Of a DNA stretch of 49,664 nt, positions 34,013 to 43,742 are shown one piece after another. The DNA comes from ZLKRG46 sp032117915 (GTDB taxonomy: Bacteria; Bacteroidota; Ignavibacteria; Kapaibacteriales; Kapaibacteriaceae). The notes under the pieces were generated by a model. That model searched no databases and had not been told where the DNA came from. It was given only the letters and a program-made list of their open reading frames with translations. Within the stretch, counting starts at the first letter, position 1. The number at the start of each line of letters is the position of its first letter. Made by a program: the position numbers and the translations under genes. The DNA is taken from NCBI GenBank assembly GCA_032117915.1, contig JAULYI010000102.1, forward strand, positions 1 through 49,664. The letters are read 5' to 3'.

Positions 34013-35009
34013 GTCACTCATTCTAGCCTTCATGTTGGCATGTCACGTGGCCAGAGCCTTCGGTGGTGTCTCAGACACGCCGATCGATACCACGATCTTC
34101 ATGCCGCGCAGTGCGTTTACCATCGCCGGCGATCCGCGCTATACACCTACCGGTGCCACGCCTCGGTGGGAGACAGATGTGCAGGCGGTTCCTACGATCG
34201 CCCTGGGCAGTACCTATGCCGCATTGGCCATCGGTCTGCATATCAATCAGGCGAATGCGTGGTGGAAGGACGATCGTGGACCGTTCAACTTCGAAGAGGA
34301 CTGGCCGTACGCACTACAGGTCGATAAGCTGGGGCACATCTTTGCCGGACACTTCATGTCGACCTTCATCGGTGATCTGCTGATGGATTGTGGATTCAAG
34401 GAAGAGACAGCTACGATCATGGGCGGTGCCCTTGGACTCGCGTATCAGACGTACGTAGAGGTCGAGGATGGTTTTGCAACAAAGTGGGGCTTCTCTCCGA
34501 GTGATGGTGTGGCCAACGCCATCGGTGCCGGCTTCTATGTTGCGCAGTATTACGTCCCGTATCTGCAGAACTTCACATGGCGGTGGAGTTATGTGCCGTC
34601 GCGATTCACCGGTGATAACGAGCTCAACGCGCGGCCTACAACGTTCATCGACGACTACACCAGCACGACCTTCTGGCTGGCCATGGACGTCGATCGAATG
34701 CTGCCACGCGATATCGCTGCGTCATGGCCGGACTGGATGATGCTAAGCGTTGGATATGGTATCCGAGATTACGATCATATACCGCAAGGGGCAATGGAAC
34801 CGCTGGAGCCAACGCGTCGATTCATGGTTGGACTTGACTACAACTGGGCACGGATCATCCCCGACTCGGACATTGGCATAGTGAACTACATTCGTCAGCT
34901 TCTGAACCACATGAAGCTCCCCGGCCCCACACTCGAGTTTTCACACTCAGGGACCCGGTTTCATCTGCTCTACCCATTCCGCATTGGTATCGGGGGCATA
35001 CGCTTCTGA
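34002..35009 (+). CDS. YfiM/DUF2279-like secreted or outer-membrane protein
   Basis: 335 residues. A signal peptide is visible (SLILAFMLACHVARA, about 5-19). The central part contains DKLGHIFAGHFMSTFIGDLL (about 103-122), GGALGLAYQTYVEVEDGF and SPSDGVANAIGAGFY, resembling the conserved His/Asp motifs of YfiM/DUF2279 proteins, whose role is unknown. The C-terminal half alternates aromatic-rich strands (FRIGIGGIRF at the end) and may be inserted in the outer membrane. The start is set at ATG 34002, which overlaps the upstream gene's end by 11 nt, a sign of translational coupling. The frame extends further upstream without coding character. Confidence 0.75.
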   Translation: MPAKSLILAFMLACHVARAFGGVSDTPIDTTIFMPRSAFTIAGDPRYTPTGATPRWETDVQAVPTIALGSTYAALAIGLHINQANAWWKDDRGPFNFEEDWPYALQVDKLGHIFAGHFMSTFIGDLLMDCGFKEETATIMGGALGLAYQTYVEVEDGFATKWGFSPSDGVANAIGAGFYVAQYYVPYLQNFTWRWSYVPSRFTGDNELNARPTTFIDDYTSTTFWLAMDVDRMLPRDIAASWPDWMMLSVGYGIRDYDHIPQGAMEPLEPTRRFMVGLDYNWARIIPDSDIGIVNYIRQLLNHMKLPGPTLEFSHSGTRFHLLYPFRIGIGGIRF

Positions 35010-35044
35010 GTGCAGCATTCGATCAAGGGGCACAGGCTGACATC

Positions 35045-35779
35045 ATGATCAGCATCGTCGTGCCAACGCTCAACGAAGAGAAACTGCTCGAGGCAACCCT
35101 GCGATCGTTTGATGACGATGTTCGGAAACGCTATGCAGCGGAGCTTATCGTGAGTGACGGTGGCAGCACCGATGCTACCATCGAGATCGCCACGAGGTAC
35201 GCAGATCGTGTCGTGACAGATCACGTAGTCCGGCGGCAGAATATCGCGCTTGGACGTAACCTTGGGGCTGCGGCTGCCAAGGGGGCCGTGATCGTCTTCA
35301 TCAATGGTGATACCGTACCGGCGGACGTGGAGCGGTTCATGTCCACCGTCAGCGACTTTGCCTATCGCAGAGGTCGCTATGCACGAGCCTCGGCACTTGC
35401 TACGCCGGTGAACTTTCAGGAGTCTGATCGTCGTGTTGCCGACATGCTGTTTCACGCTGCGTACAACACCTACGTCCGCCTGTTGAATGTCCTGCGCCTT
35501 GGCGTTGGTCGGGGCGAATGCCAGGTCGTTCGAACGGACGTGTTCATGAGCGTGGACGGCTATCGCGAGAACTTGGCGGCAGGGGAGGACTTCGATCTCT
35601 TCGCGCGTATCAGCAGGCGAGCACGCGTGATGTTCGCTCCCGAGCTTCTCGTGCTGGAGTCACCCAGACGGTTCCGCAAGTTTGGGTATTTTCGAGTGCT
35701 TTTCTGGTGGACCATCAACGCACTCTCCGTCATGGTGCGCGGACGATCGTCGTCCGACGAATGGGAGCCAGTACGCTGA
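35045..35779 (+). CDS. Family 2 glycosyltransferase
   Basis: 244 residues, GT-A fold. It opens with SIVVPTLNEEKLLEATLRSF, followed by IVSDGGSTDAT, RNLGAAAAKGAVIVFINGDT (the D of NGDT replaces the usual DxD) and AGEDFDLFARI, which carries the catalytic-base ED. The last about 35 residues (FGYFRVLFWWTINALSVMVRG) form an amphipathic or membrane-associated helix ending in WEPVR, common in GT2 enzymes of envelope glycan synthesis. The sugar and acceptor cannot be told. It lies 35 bp after the DUF2279-like gene and 36 bp before purM. Confidence 0.85.
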   Translation: MISIVVPTLNEEKLLEATLRSFDDDVRKRYAAELIVSDGGSTDATIEIATRYADRVVTDHVVRRQNIALGRNLGAAAAKGAVIVFINGDTVPADVERFMSTVSDFAYRRGRYARASALATPVNFQESDRRVADMLFHAAYNTYVRLLNVLRLGVGRGECQVVRTDVFMSVDGYRENLAAGEDFDLFARISRRARVMFAPELLVLESPRRFRKFGYFRVLFWWTINALSVMVRGRSSSDEWEPVR

Positions 35780-35815
35780 CCCCACGGTCTTCCTGACCGA
35801 CACTGCACTACCATC

Positions 35816-36811
35816 ATGTCCCTCGACTACAAGCAATCAGGTGTCGACATCCATGCCGGTGAGGCACTGGTCGATCGTATCAAGCCCTTCGTAAAGGCAA
35901 CGCGCACACCAGGTGTGCTTTCCGAGATCGGTCTCTTCGGCGGTCTGTTCGACGGACGCTTCCCGTCGCTCGACCATCCCGTTCTTGTTGCCAGTACCGA
36001 CGGCGTTGGTACAAAGCTGAAGGTCGCCATTATGGCGAACAAGCATGACACTGTTGGCCAATGCCTGGTGAATCACTGTGTGAACGATATCCTGGCCTGT
36101 GGTGCCCGTCCGCTGTTCTTCCTCGATTACTTCGCCACCGGACGTCTTGCGACGGATACGGCTGCCGATGTGATCAAGGGTATGGCACAGGCCTGTACAG
36201 AAAACGGCGCAGCCCTGCTGGGCGGCGAGACCGCGGAAATGCCATCCATGTATGCCGACGGCGAATACGACGTCGCAGGTACCATCGTTGGCGTGGTCGA
36301 TAAGGCACGCATCCTGAACGGCGACCGCGTAGCGGTCGGCAACGTCCTGATCGGTCTGCCCTCAACGGGCCTCCACACGAACGGCTACTCGCTTGCTCGC
36401 GCAGCGCTGTTCCCGACGTATAGCGTCGATCAACACCTTGACGAACTCGGAACGACTGTCGGTGAAGCACTGCTTGCTGTGCATCGTAGCTATTACCCAC
36501 TTGTATGGCCACTGCTTGAAGACGGAATCCTAAATGGAATCTCTCACGTCACAGGCGGCGGCCTTGTAGGCAATACGTCGCGAGTGTTGCGCGAGGGAAT
36601 GGCTCTTGATGTACAGTGGGGCACGTGGCCCGAACCCGCCATCTTCGACGTGATCCGCAAGGCGGGCACGATTGCGGAGGAGGAAATGCGCCATGTCTTC
36701 AACCTTGGTGTGGGCCTTGTCCTTCTTGTAGACGAGCAGCATGCTGCGACCGTCATGTCACGCCTTGCTGCGGCCTCGCCCTTTGTGGTGGGTCGAGTCA
36801 TCGCATCCTGA
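35816..36811 (+). CDS. purM: Phosphoribosylformylglycinamidine cyclo-ligase (AIR synthetase)
   Basis: 331 residues, normal PurM length. It closes the imidazole ring of AIR from FGAM with ATP, the fifth step of purine synthesis. Motifs are DYKQSGVDIHAGEALV at the N-terminus, STDGVGTKLKVA, NHCVNDILACGARPLFFLDYFATG and GGETAEMPSMY, then LPSTGLHTNGYSLAR and HVTGGGLVGN. All are canonical. It precedes recQ by 33 bp. No transfer signs are seen. Confidence 0.96.
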   Translation: MSLDYKQSGVDIHAGEALVDRIKPFVKATRTPGVLSEIGLFGGLFDGRFPSLDHPVLVASTDGVGTKLKVAIMANKHDTVGQCLVNHCVNDILACGARPLFFLDYFATGRLATDTAADVIKGMAQACTENGAALLGGETAEMPSMYADGEYDVAGTIVGVVDKARILNGDRVAVGNVLIGLPSTGLHTNGYSLARAALFPTYSVDQHLDELGTTVGEALLAVHRSYYPLVWPLLEDGILNGISHVTGGGLVGNTSRVLREGMALDVQWGTWPEPAIFDVIRKAGTIAEEEMRHVFNLGVGLVLLVDEQHAATVMSRLAAASPFVVGRVIAS

Positions 36812-36844
36812 TCGCTGCGTCCTCGGACGCCTCCGGTGCCATCC

Positions 36845-39460
36845 ATGTCCACGGAACTTCCCATCGAGCGCGCACGGCGCCAGCTGAACGAGACCTTCGG
36901 ATATGCCTCGTTTCGGCCGGGACAGTCCGAGGCTATCAGTGCTGTGCTGAACGGACAGGATGTTGTGGCCGTGATGCCAACCGGTGGCGGTAAGTCGCTC
37001 TGCTATCAGATCCCGGCCCTACAGCTGCCTCATGTCACGCTCGTAGTGTCGCCCCTGATCGCGCTGATGCGCGACCAGGTGGACCGCTTGCTGCAGCGCG
37101 GCGTGCGCGCCGCTGCCATCCACTCCGGTATGGAGCAGGGAAGCATCAATAACGTCATCGCCGAGGTAGCCCGCGGAGAGGTACAGTTGCTGTACGTCGC
37201 CCCGGAGCGCCTCGAGTCAACCACCTTTCGGCGTCAGCTTAGCACCGTACCCTTGTCGCTACTTGCCGTCGACGAGGCGCATTGCATCAGCGAATGGGGC
37301 CATGACTTTCGTCCGTCCTACCAGTCCATCGCTACGCTGTTCGACGAACGTCCGCGCGTACCGATCCTGGCCGTAACAGCCACAGCAACGCCCGATGTTC
37401 GACAGGATATCGTGCGCTCGCTCAAGCTCCAGCGACCCGTCGAGATCGTCCGCGGCTTTGACCGTCCAAACCTGGCATTCAGCGTTGTCGATACGCCCTT
37501 CAAGGTCGAGCATATCACGCAGATGGCACGGACCTTCCCTAACGACATCATGATCGTCTACTGCGGCTCGCGTAAACGCGTCGAGTCAACTGCCGAAGAT
37601 CTTCAGCGTCGCGGCCTTCGGGCCGAGGCCTATCACGCTGGTCTGGCCGATGCCGTCCGTGGTGACGTGCAGGACCGTTTCCTTGACGGAACGATCAAGA
37701 TCCTTGTTGCGACCAATGCCTTTGGTATGGGGGTTGACAAAGCGGACGTTCGCCATGTGATCCATACCGACTTCACGCTCACGCTCGAGGCCTACTACCA
37801 GGAGGCCGGTCGTGCCGGACGTGACGGCGCTCCATCGACCTGTACACTCCTCGTGCAGCAGGAAGACCGTCGTCTGATGGACTTCTTCATCGAGAGCTCG
37901 TATCCGGCAGCAACGACCATTCAAGCCGTGTATCACCATCTCTACGAGCGTTTAGGTATCGGAGTAGGGCAGGGGGCAGGGAACACGCTGATGGCCGATG
38001 CTTCTAGCATCGGTGCTGCGCTGACGCTACCCGTGATAACGGTGAACGGAGTGCTTACGATGCTTGAACGTGCCGGTGCTATCGTGCGAACAAGTCAACA
38101 TGGCACTGCCCGCATTCGTCTGCGCACATCGGTCGCTCGACTGAACGAGCTGGCTACGAGGGCACGCCCCGAGAGGGCAGCGGTGCTGGATGCGCTTGTG
38201 CGACGCATCGGCGGACGTGGACCTGATGACCACATCGATATCGAAGTCGGCGAGATGCTGCGCCGCAGCGGAGCAACGATCAACGAGTTTGCCGAAACAA
38301 TGGCGGCACTGCAGCAGTCACGGCTTATCACCTACACACCGCCGGCCGCCCAAGGATCGCTCACCATCCTGGCCAACAGAGACCGCCAAGCGCCTATCGA
38401 CCTCGACGATCTGCGGCGACGTCGAGAGCATGCCCAGCAGAAGTTTGACGTGATGATCCGCTACGCAGCCGCTTCGGCCTGTAAACGCAACTTCATTCTC
38501 AGTCACTTCGGTGATCCGTCGATCGACGGAGTGTGCGGACGCTGTTCGTCATGCAACGGTGTCACACAGGCACCGCCACTCACGGATCGTCAGCTCAACG
38601 TCGTGATGTCCGTCATCCGCACAGCGTATCAACTCGGTGGACGGTTCGGCAAGCAGGTGATCGCCGACGTGCTCACCGGAACGGCTACACCAAGAATTCA
38701 GCAGTACTCCCTCGATCGTTGCGATGACTTCGGGGCCATGCGAACCGTCGGCCGACGCGAGATCCTGGACGGTATCGACGCTGCACTTGCACGGAACTAT
38801 ATCGCCCAGGCATCGGGGATGTATCCCGTGCTGGGAACAACAGACGAGGGTGCTCGGTTTATCGGACGCCTTCCCCGGCAGATCGCCATTGAATGGCAGC
38901 GCCGGACGGCGTCGCCCGCGCTGATCGCCGCCCTACGCGAAGCGCGAGAGCGTTGGGCACTCCGTGATGGAGCCACGGGCTCCGCCCTGGTCTCGCTCGA
39001 AGAACTCGAGCAGATCGCCGTAGACAGTCCGCAGACACGTGCCGAGCTGATTCCCGGACGCCATGGTAGCGCCGCCTTCATCGAGCGCTACGGCGATGAT
39101 GTCATCCGGGTGATCATAGGTGACGGCGTAAAGGCCGTCCCCAAGACAATAATCGATCCGGAGATCCTTCGGTTGGTCGAGCTCGTAACACCCGGGGCAA
39201 CGCTGCGTGATGTAGCGCGCCAAGCGCGCGCAACTCCTGCTGCGGCAGCGCATGCGTTGGAACGTGCTGTACGGTCGGGTGTGTTGTCTGATCGTGGTTC
39301 TCTGGTCTCTGACGAGCTCTACGAGCAAGTGGCGAACTACCTGCGATACCACCGGCGCAGCGGAATGCGCGATGTTATCAACCATCTTGGTGGTGACGTC
39401 GACCTGCCGGCACTTCGCGTGGCCATAGCTCTTGTTCGGCGTAACCTTTACAACGAGTAA
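36845..39460 (+). CDS. recQ: RecQ-family ATP-dependent DNA helicase, long C-terminus
   Basis: 871 residues from the ATG at 36845; a GTG at 36836 is possible. Superfamily 2 motifs are intact: FRPGQSEAI, MPTGGGKS with Walker A Lys50, VDEAHCISEWGHDFRP (DEAH box plus aromatic-rich loop), AVTATATP, GMGVDKADVRHVIH and QEAGRAGRDG. The zinc site (CKRNFILSHFGD...CGRCSSC, about 545-575) and an RQC winged helix follow. Escherichia coli RecQ is about 610 residues; here about 230 extra residues continue after the RQC, with helical, winged-helix-like blocks but no clear HRDC. RecQ unwinds DNA during recombination and fork repair. The stop is 8 bp before the T9SS protease gene. Confidence 0.94.
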   Translation: MSTELPIERARRQLNETFGYASFRPGQSEAISAVLNGQDVVAVMPTGGGKSLCYQIPALQLPHVTLVVSPLIALMRDQVDRLLQRGVRAAAIHSGMEQGSINNVIAEVARGEVQLLYVAPERLESTTFRRQLSTVPLSLLAVDEAHCISEWGHDFRPSYQSIATLFDERPRVPILAVTATATPDVRQDIVRSLKLQRPVEIVRGFDRPNLAFSVVDTPFKVEHITQMARTFPNDIMIVYCGSRKRVESTAEDLQRRGLRAEAYHAGLADAVRGDVQDRFLDGTIKILVATNAFGMGVDKADVRHVIHTDFTLTLEAYYQEAGRAGRDGAPSTCTLLVQQEDRRLMDFFIESSYPAATTIQAVYHHLYERLGIGVGQGAGNTLMADASSIGAALTLPVITVNGVLTMLERAGAIVRTSQHGTARIRLRTSVARLNELATRARPERAAVLDALVRRIGGRGPDDHIDIEVGEMLRRSGATINEFAETMAALQQSRLITYTPPAAQGSLTILANRDRQAPIDLDDLRRRREHAQQKFDVMIRYAAASACKRNFILSHFGDPSIDGVCGRCSSCNGVTQAPPLTDRQLNVVMSVIRTAYQLGGRFGKQVIADVLTGTATPRIQQYSLDRCDDFGAMRTVGRREILDGIDAALARNYIAQASGMYPVLGTTDEGARFIGRLPRQIAIEWQRRTASPALIAALREARERWALRDGATGSALVSLEELEQIAVDSPQTRAELIPGRHGSAAFIERYGDDVIRVIIGDGVKAVPKTIIDPEILRLVELVTPGATLRDVARQARATPAAAAHALERAVRSGVLSDRGSLVSDELYEQVANYLRYHRRSGMRDVINHLGGDVDLPALRVAIALVRRNLYNE

Positions 39461-39468
39461 CTTCCACC

Positions 39469-42400
39469 ATGATGCAACGATTGTTGACCGGTCTGTACTT
39501 CCTGCTGTCCGCTGTGACCGTGCAGGCAGGGGAGAGCTACATCGTGATGCTTCGTGATGGTGCTCAGCCAACAGCCGCTATGCGATCCTACGTTCGGCCC
39601 GTTGTTGCCGCGAGCGGCAAGCAGGTTGACGCCGTACAGCGCGCAGCGCTGGCTCCGCTGCAGCGCTTCGCAATCGTCGAAGTCCCCGATACCATCAGCA
39701 TGTCGCTCGACGACGTCGCCTCGATGCCATGGGTTGAAGCTGCCTATCCCAACAGGAAAATCCCGCTGCATTGCCTTGAACCGGAACCGGTTCCCAATCC
39801 GACGGATAGTGTACCACGTCCGTACGGTCTAAGCATCATCGGCGCAAGCAAAGCATGGACGATGGCCACCGGAGATGGTGTCGTTGTCGGCATCATTGAC
39901 ACAGGTATCGAGTGGTGGCATCCCAGTCTGGCCGCGCAGTTGTGGGTGAATCCCGCCGAAGATGCGAACGGTAACGGCACCTTCGAATTTTGGGATGCTA
40001 GCACTGAAGATGACGGCGTGTTTGGTGATCTCGATGGTATCGATAACGACGGCAATGGATACATCGATGACGTGATCGGATACGACTTCGAAGACAAGAC
40101 GTTCCGCAATGTGGATGACGACTCGCTGCGCGACGAACGCGTTGACGACCGACAGGGACACGGCACGTCGGTCGCCGGCGTGGTGGCTGCGATTGACACG
40201 AACGGCAACGTTCCGGTTGGTCTGGCCTACGACGCGCGTCTGATGACCCTTCGTGCGTTTGACGTTACCGGCAATGCCGAAGAAGACGACATCGCCGCGG
40301 CGCTGCTCTATGCAGCCATGAACGGTGCACACGTCGTGAACATGAGCTTTGGCGACGGCGTCGATTCGCCGCTGCTGCGCGCAGCCGTCAAGGCCGCTGC
40401 AGATATGGGGTGCATCCTTGTGGCGTCGGCAGGCAACACCGGAACAACATCACGACAGTATCCGGCATCGTATGACGACGTGATCGCCGTGGCCGCGACG
40501 AATGAGCGTGATGTTCGAGCACCATTCTCCAGTACAGGATCGACCGTTCGTATCGCTGCACCCGGACAGTCTATCGTGACCACGGCCATTGGAAGAGGCT
40601 ACCGCACCGTCAGCGGAACGTCCTTTGCCGCACCCTACGTGGCCGCCGCTGCAGCACTGCTAAAGGAGCGGCATCCGTCGTGGACGGCACGCGAGATCCT
40701 GTCGACGTTGCGCGAGACCAGCGTAGACCTTGGTGAGTCGGGCTGGGACCCGCTTCACGGTGACGGACGCCTGCAGGCCGACGCGGCCCTTCGGGCCGCC
40801 GGAGCCGCCACGATCGGCATCACCCGTCCCGGGAACGAACAGGAGATCGACCTTCGTAAGACCGACACGCTGCGCGTGATCGGTTCGGCCGTAAGCACCG
40901 TCTTCGCCGGCTATGAGGTCCGCCTGGGCAGAGGCGTCGAACCGTCAACGTGGGACGTCATCGCGACGTCACAGCAGCAGCGTCTGGACACAACGCTTGC
41001 CGTGATCGCCGCAGACCAACTCGCGCCGGGACCGTACGTGATTGCCCTTCGCGTGATCACGCGTAGCGGTCGTGCGCTTGAAGACCGTAAGCGCATCACC
41101 GTGGTGGACACGTCGCTGACCTTCGTTTCCACCGACGTGGTCCGCGCCTGGAACGGCAACCGCCGCGCCCTGGTGCTGACGGCCAAGACGAGTCGTCCGT
41201 CGCTCCTGAAGGTACACGTCATCAAGGGCACCGATACCGTACGAACCGTGGTAGATCAGATGCGTCGCACACGGACGCACAGCCTGACGCTCGATGATCT
41301 GCCAACGCGGACGGCCCTGCTGCTCCGCTTGGAAGCGATCGGTGACGCTGGAGATACCGCGCGGACGTCCGTTCCTGCGACGCTCGTTGATGAAGTTGCA
41401 CCGGCATCCACGTACCAGATTCTCTTTACATCTACGCGGTTCACTGGATACGTGCTGAACGACGTGCGCGACGTCTATGGCGATGGAAGCCGCACGATAC
41501 TCGTTACCGACCTCAGTGATGGTGCCTTCGGTTCACTGGAGGCGTACAACGCGCCTGCCATACCCGCAGACACCTTCAATCCGGGATGGAAGCGATTAGG
41601 TCATCGAACAACTACTACGTGGATACCGCGCGGTGTGGGCGACGCCAATGGCGACGGCATCGTGGATATTCTCTGCCACGTCGTGGGCCGTACGGCGTTG
41701 TTCCAGGCGGCCACACGTGGAGGTTCACCCTTCGAGCGGACGATCTTCGTTGACACGCTGTCGGGTAACCTGCAGGCAGCAGCCATGGCCGATATCACGG
41801 GCGACGGACGCGAAGAACTCCTGTGCATCACCGATAGTGGTCTCGTAGCACTTTCATTCAACGGCACACAGTTCGTACAGATCGGTCATGTGCCCAATAC
41901 AACGCCCCCTGCACCAGGCAATGCCGACAATCGATACGACGAGATCACGGCGGCAGCAGGGGATTTTGACGGCGACGGACGAGTTGAAGTCGCGTTTGCC
42001 GATACCGACGGCGACCTGGTGATCGGCGAGTGGACGGGAACGGGCATGCGCGTTGAAGCAACCTTCGAGCACGACGGTCAGGGCGGCTCGGGATACGTGA
42101 TGGCCCATGACGTTGACAATGACGGCAGGAAAGAGGTCTTTCTGGGCGTGCCTGATTCCGTGACGGCTAATGCCGAGAACGAGTACGGCAGACAGCTCTG
42201 GACCTATCGCATGTTCCGGGGACTGGGTAACGATGACATCCGCCTTGCTTGGGTTGAGCACTACGCCGGCCTTCGCTATGGCATGGGCTACCGCAATGGG
42301 CTCGATGGCGGACAGCTCGATGGAAGCGGTGGCAGCGAGATCGCCTTGTGTATGTATCCGAACATGTACGTGTACACGTGGGACAGCACAAAGCAGACGC

Positions 42401-43740
42401 TACGTCCGATCTGGTATGCCGGCGATGCCGCATCACCGCGCATGATCTTCGGTGATCATGATGGCAATGGAACACCCGATCTGCTCTATGGCCAGACGAC
42501 CTTTCAACGTGGACGGATCGAGAATGGTATCATGACGCGTATGGCTGTTGTCCAGGCCGATGTGTTCGCGAGGACCGATCAGCCCCGCGTTCGCATAGTT
42601 GGCCGAACGAATGCGGAGGTCACGTGGAGACCAGTACCCCGCGCAGTGTCTTACACAGCGACCCTTGCTACGTTCGACACTGTAACAAGCCTGCAGACAT
42701 TTGAAGGGGTCGCTGGAACATCTATACAGTTTGACACGCTACGGCCGGGGGTGCGCTATCGATTCTATGTCACACCAGTGATCCCCGGTGACACGATGAC
42801 CTTCAGGAGCCAGGTGTTTTTCACCATGCCTGTTGTTTCGAAACCCGTGTCGATCGATCCCGACACGATCACGCGTGACCAGCTACGGCGAGGTGCGAGC
42901 TTCCGTGTGGTGTACAACGCCACGGTCGTGCCCGACGAAGCCGAGCGATCGCTCATCGAGATGGAAGTCGTACGCGAGGTTAGCGAGGAGAACGTACGTC
43001 CTACGCTGGTACAGGTGCTCGGACAGTCGAGCGTGAACGTCGTGTTTCCTCCGTTGGACGCTGAAGGCGTCGAGTTCCTGAGCGTTGGCCTGCCGGAGGT
43101 GCCGCTACGTGTAGACAGTGCTACGCCGCAGTGGGTGTTCCCCATCACCATCATCGACGAAGCTGTGCCGGAGATGTACTTACGGAACATCGTCGTGGAA
43201 TCGCCGGAACGCATCAAGCTTACCTATTCCGAGCCCATCGATCCCGTAACGGCTGCCGATCTCGCCAACTATTCGCTGTCACCGTTCGGTACCATCAGGA
43301 CCGTTGCCGCAGCCGGTGCCGATAACGTTCAGATCACCTTCGACGGAAACCGTACGATCGGTGCTCGCGGTATCACCTACTACATCACGGTTCGTGACGT
43401 CAAGGCCGCATCCGGCAGGGAGATCACGAAGGGGGCAGGGAATACGCTGGGCTTTGCCTTCACGGCAGAGGATCTGGCCGACGTCTACGTGTATCCGCAT
43501 CCAGTGCGGCTTGCGACCGATGAGACGGTGACGTTTGCTAATCTTCCGGCCTCTGCATCTGTAGAGATCCTGGACCAGCGATTCTCCGTTGTACGGATGC
43601 TACGCGAGACCGACGCCAACGGCGGTGTGGCCTGGGACCTTCGTACTGATGCCGATCAGCAGGTGCCGCCGGGTATCTACTTCTATCGCGTCCAGGGCCA
43701 GGGCGATGACGTTCTGGGCAAACTGGTTATCAATCGCTGA
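39469..43740 (+). CDS. Subtilisin-like serine protease with FG-GAP-type repeats and T9SS sorting domain
   Basis: 1423 residues. Signal peptide about 1-20 (LLTGLYFLLSAVTVQA). A propeptide-like inhibitor segment (about 22-100) precedes the S8 domain (about 120-440). The triad is Asp144 (IIDTGIE), His231 (GHGTSVAG) and Ser385 (GTSFAAP), with the oxyanion Asn323. The Asp-His gap of 87 residues is far longer than usual and contains Asp/Asn-rich, EF-loop-like segments (DANGNGTFE, DNDGNGYIDD) that probably bind calcium. About 655-1010 is a beta-propeller-like run of DxNGDG/DxDGDG repeats of the FG-GAP/VCBS type, and about 1030-1340 holds Fn3 and big Ig-like modules. The sorting domain (about 1345-1423) ends in INR. 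It is an extracellular protease, probably cell-surface. Confidence 0.94.
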   Translation: MMQRLLTGLYFLLSAVTVQAGESYIVMLRDGAQPTAAMRSYVRPVVAASGKQVDAVQRAALAPLQRFAIVEVPDTISMSLDDVASMPWVEAAYPNRKIPLHCLEPEPVPNPTDSVPRPYGLSIIGASKAWTMATGDGVVVGIIDTGIEWWHPSLAAQLWVNPAEDANGNGTFEFWDASTEDDGVFGDLDGIDNDGNGYIDDVIGYDFEDKTFRNVDDDSLRDERVDDRQGHGTSVAGVVAAIDTNGNVPVGLAYDARLMTLRAFDVTGNAEEDDIAAALLYAAMNGAHVVNMSFGDGVDSPLLRAAVKAAADMGCILVASAGNTGTTSRQYPASYDDVIAVAATNERDVRAPFSSTGSTVRIAAPGQSIVTTAIGRGYRTVSGTSFAAPYVAAAAALLKERHPSWTAREILSTLRETSVDLGESGWDPLHGDGRLQADAALRAAGAATIGITRPGNEQEIDLRKTDTLRVIGSAVSTVFAGYEVRLGRGVEPSTWDVIATSQQQRLDTTLAVIAADQLAPGPYVIALRVITRSGRALEDRKRITVVDTSLTFVSTDVVRAWNGNRRALVLTAKTSRPSLLKVHVIKGTDTVRTVVDQMRRTRTHSLTLDDLPTRTALLLRLEAIGDAGDTARTSVPATLVDEVAPASTYQILFTSTRFTGYVLNDVRDVYGDGSRTILVTDLSDGAFGSLEAYNAPAIPADTFNPGWKRLGHRTTTTWIPRGVGDANGDGIVDILCHVVGRTALFQAATRGGSPFERTIFVDTLSGNLQAAAMADITGDGREELLCITDSGLVALSFNGTQFVQIGHVPNTTPPAPGNADNRYDEITAAAGDFDGDGRVEVAFADTDGDLVIGEWTGTGMRVEATFEHDGQGGSGYVMAHDVDNDGRKEVFLGVPDSVTANAENEYGRQLWTYRMFRGLGNDDIRLAWVEHYAGLRYGMGYRNGLDGGQLDGSGGSEIALCMYPNMYVYTWDSTKQTLRPIWYAGDAASPRMIFGDHDGNGTPDLLYGQTTFQRGRIENGIMTRMAVVQADVFARTDQPRVRIVGRTNAEVTWRPVPRAVSYTATLATFDTVTSLQTFEGVAGTSIQFDTLRPGVRYRFYVTPVIPGDTMTFRSQVFFTMPVVSKPVSIDPDTITRDQLRRGASFRVVYNATVVPDEAERSLIEMEVVREVSEENVRPTLVQVLGQSSVNVVFPPLDAEGVEFLSVGLPEVPLRVDSATPQWVFPITIIDEAVPEMYLRNIVVESPERIKLTYSEPIDPVTAADLANYSLSPFGTIRTVAAAGADNVQITFDGNRTIGARGITYYITVRDVKAASGREITKGAGNTLGFAFTAEDLADVYVYPHPVRLATDETVTFANLPASASVEILDQRFSVVRMLRETDANGGVAWDLRTDADQQVPPGIYFYRVQGQGDDVLGKLVINR

Positions 43741-43742
43741 AC

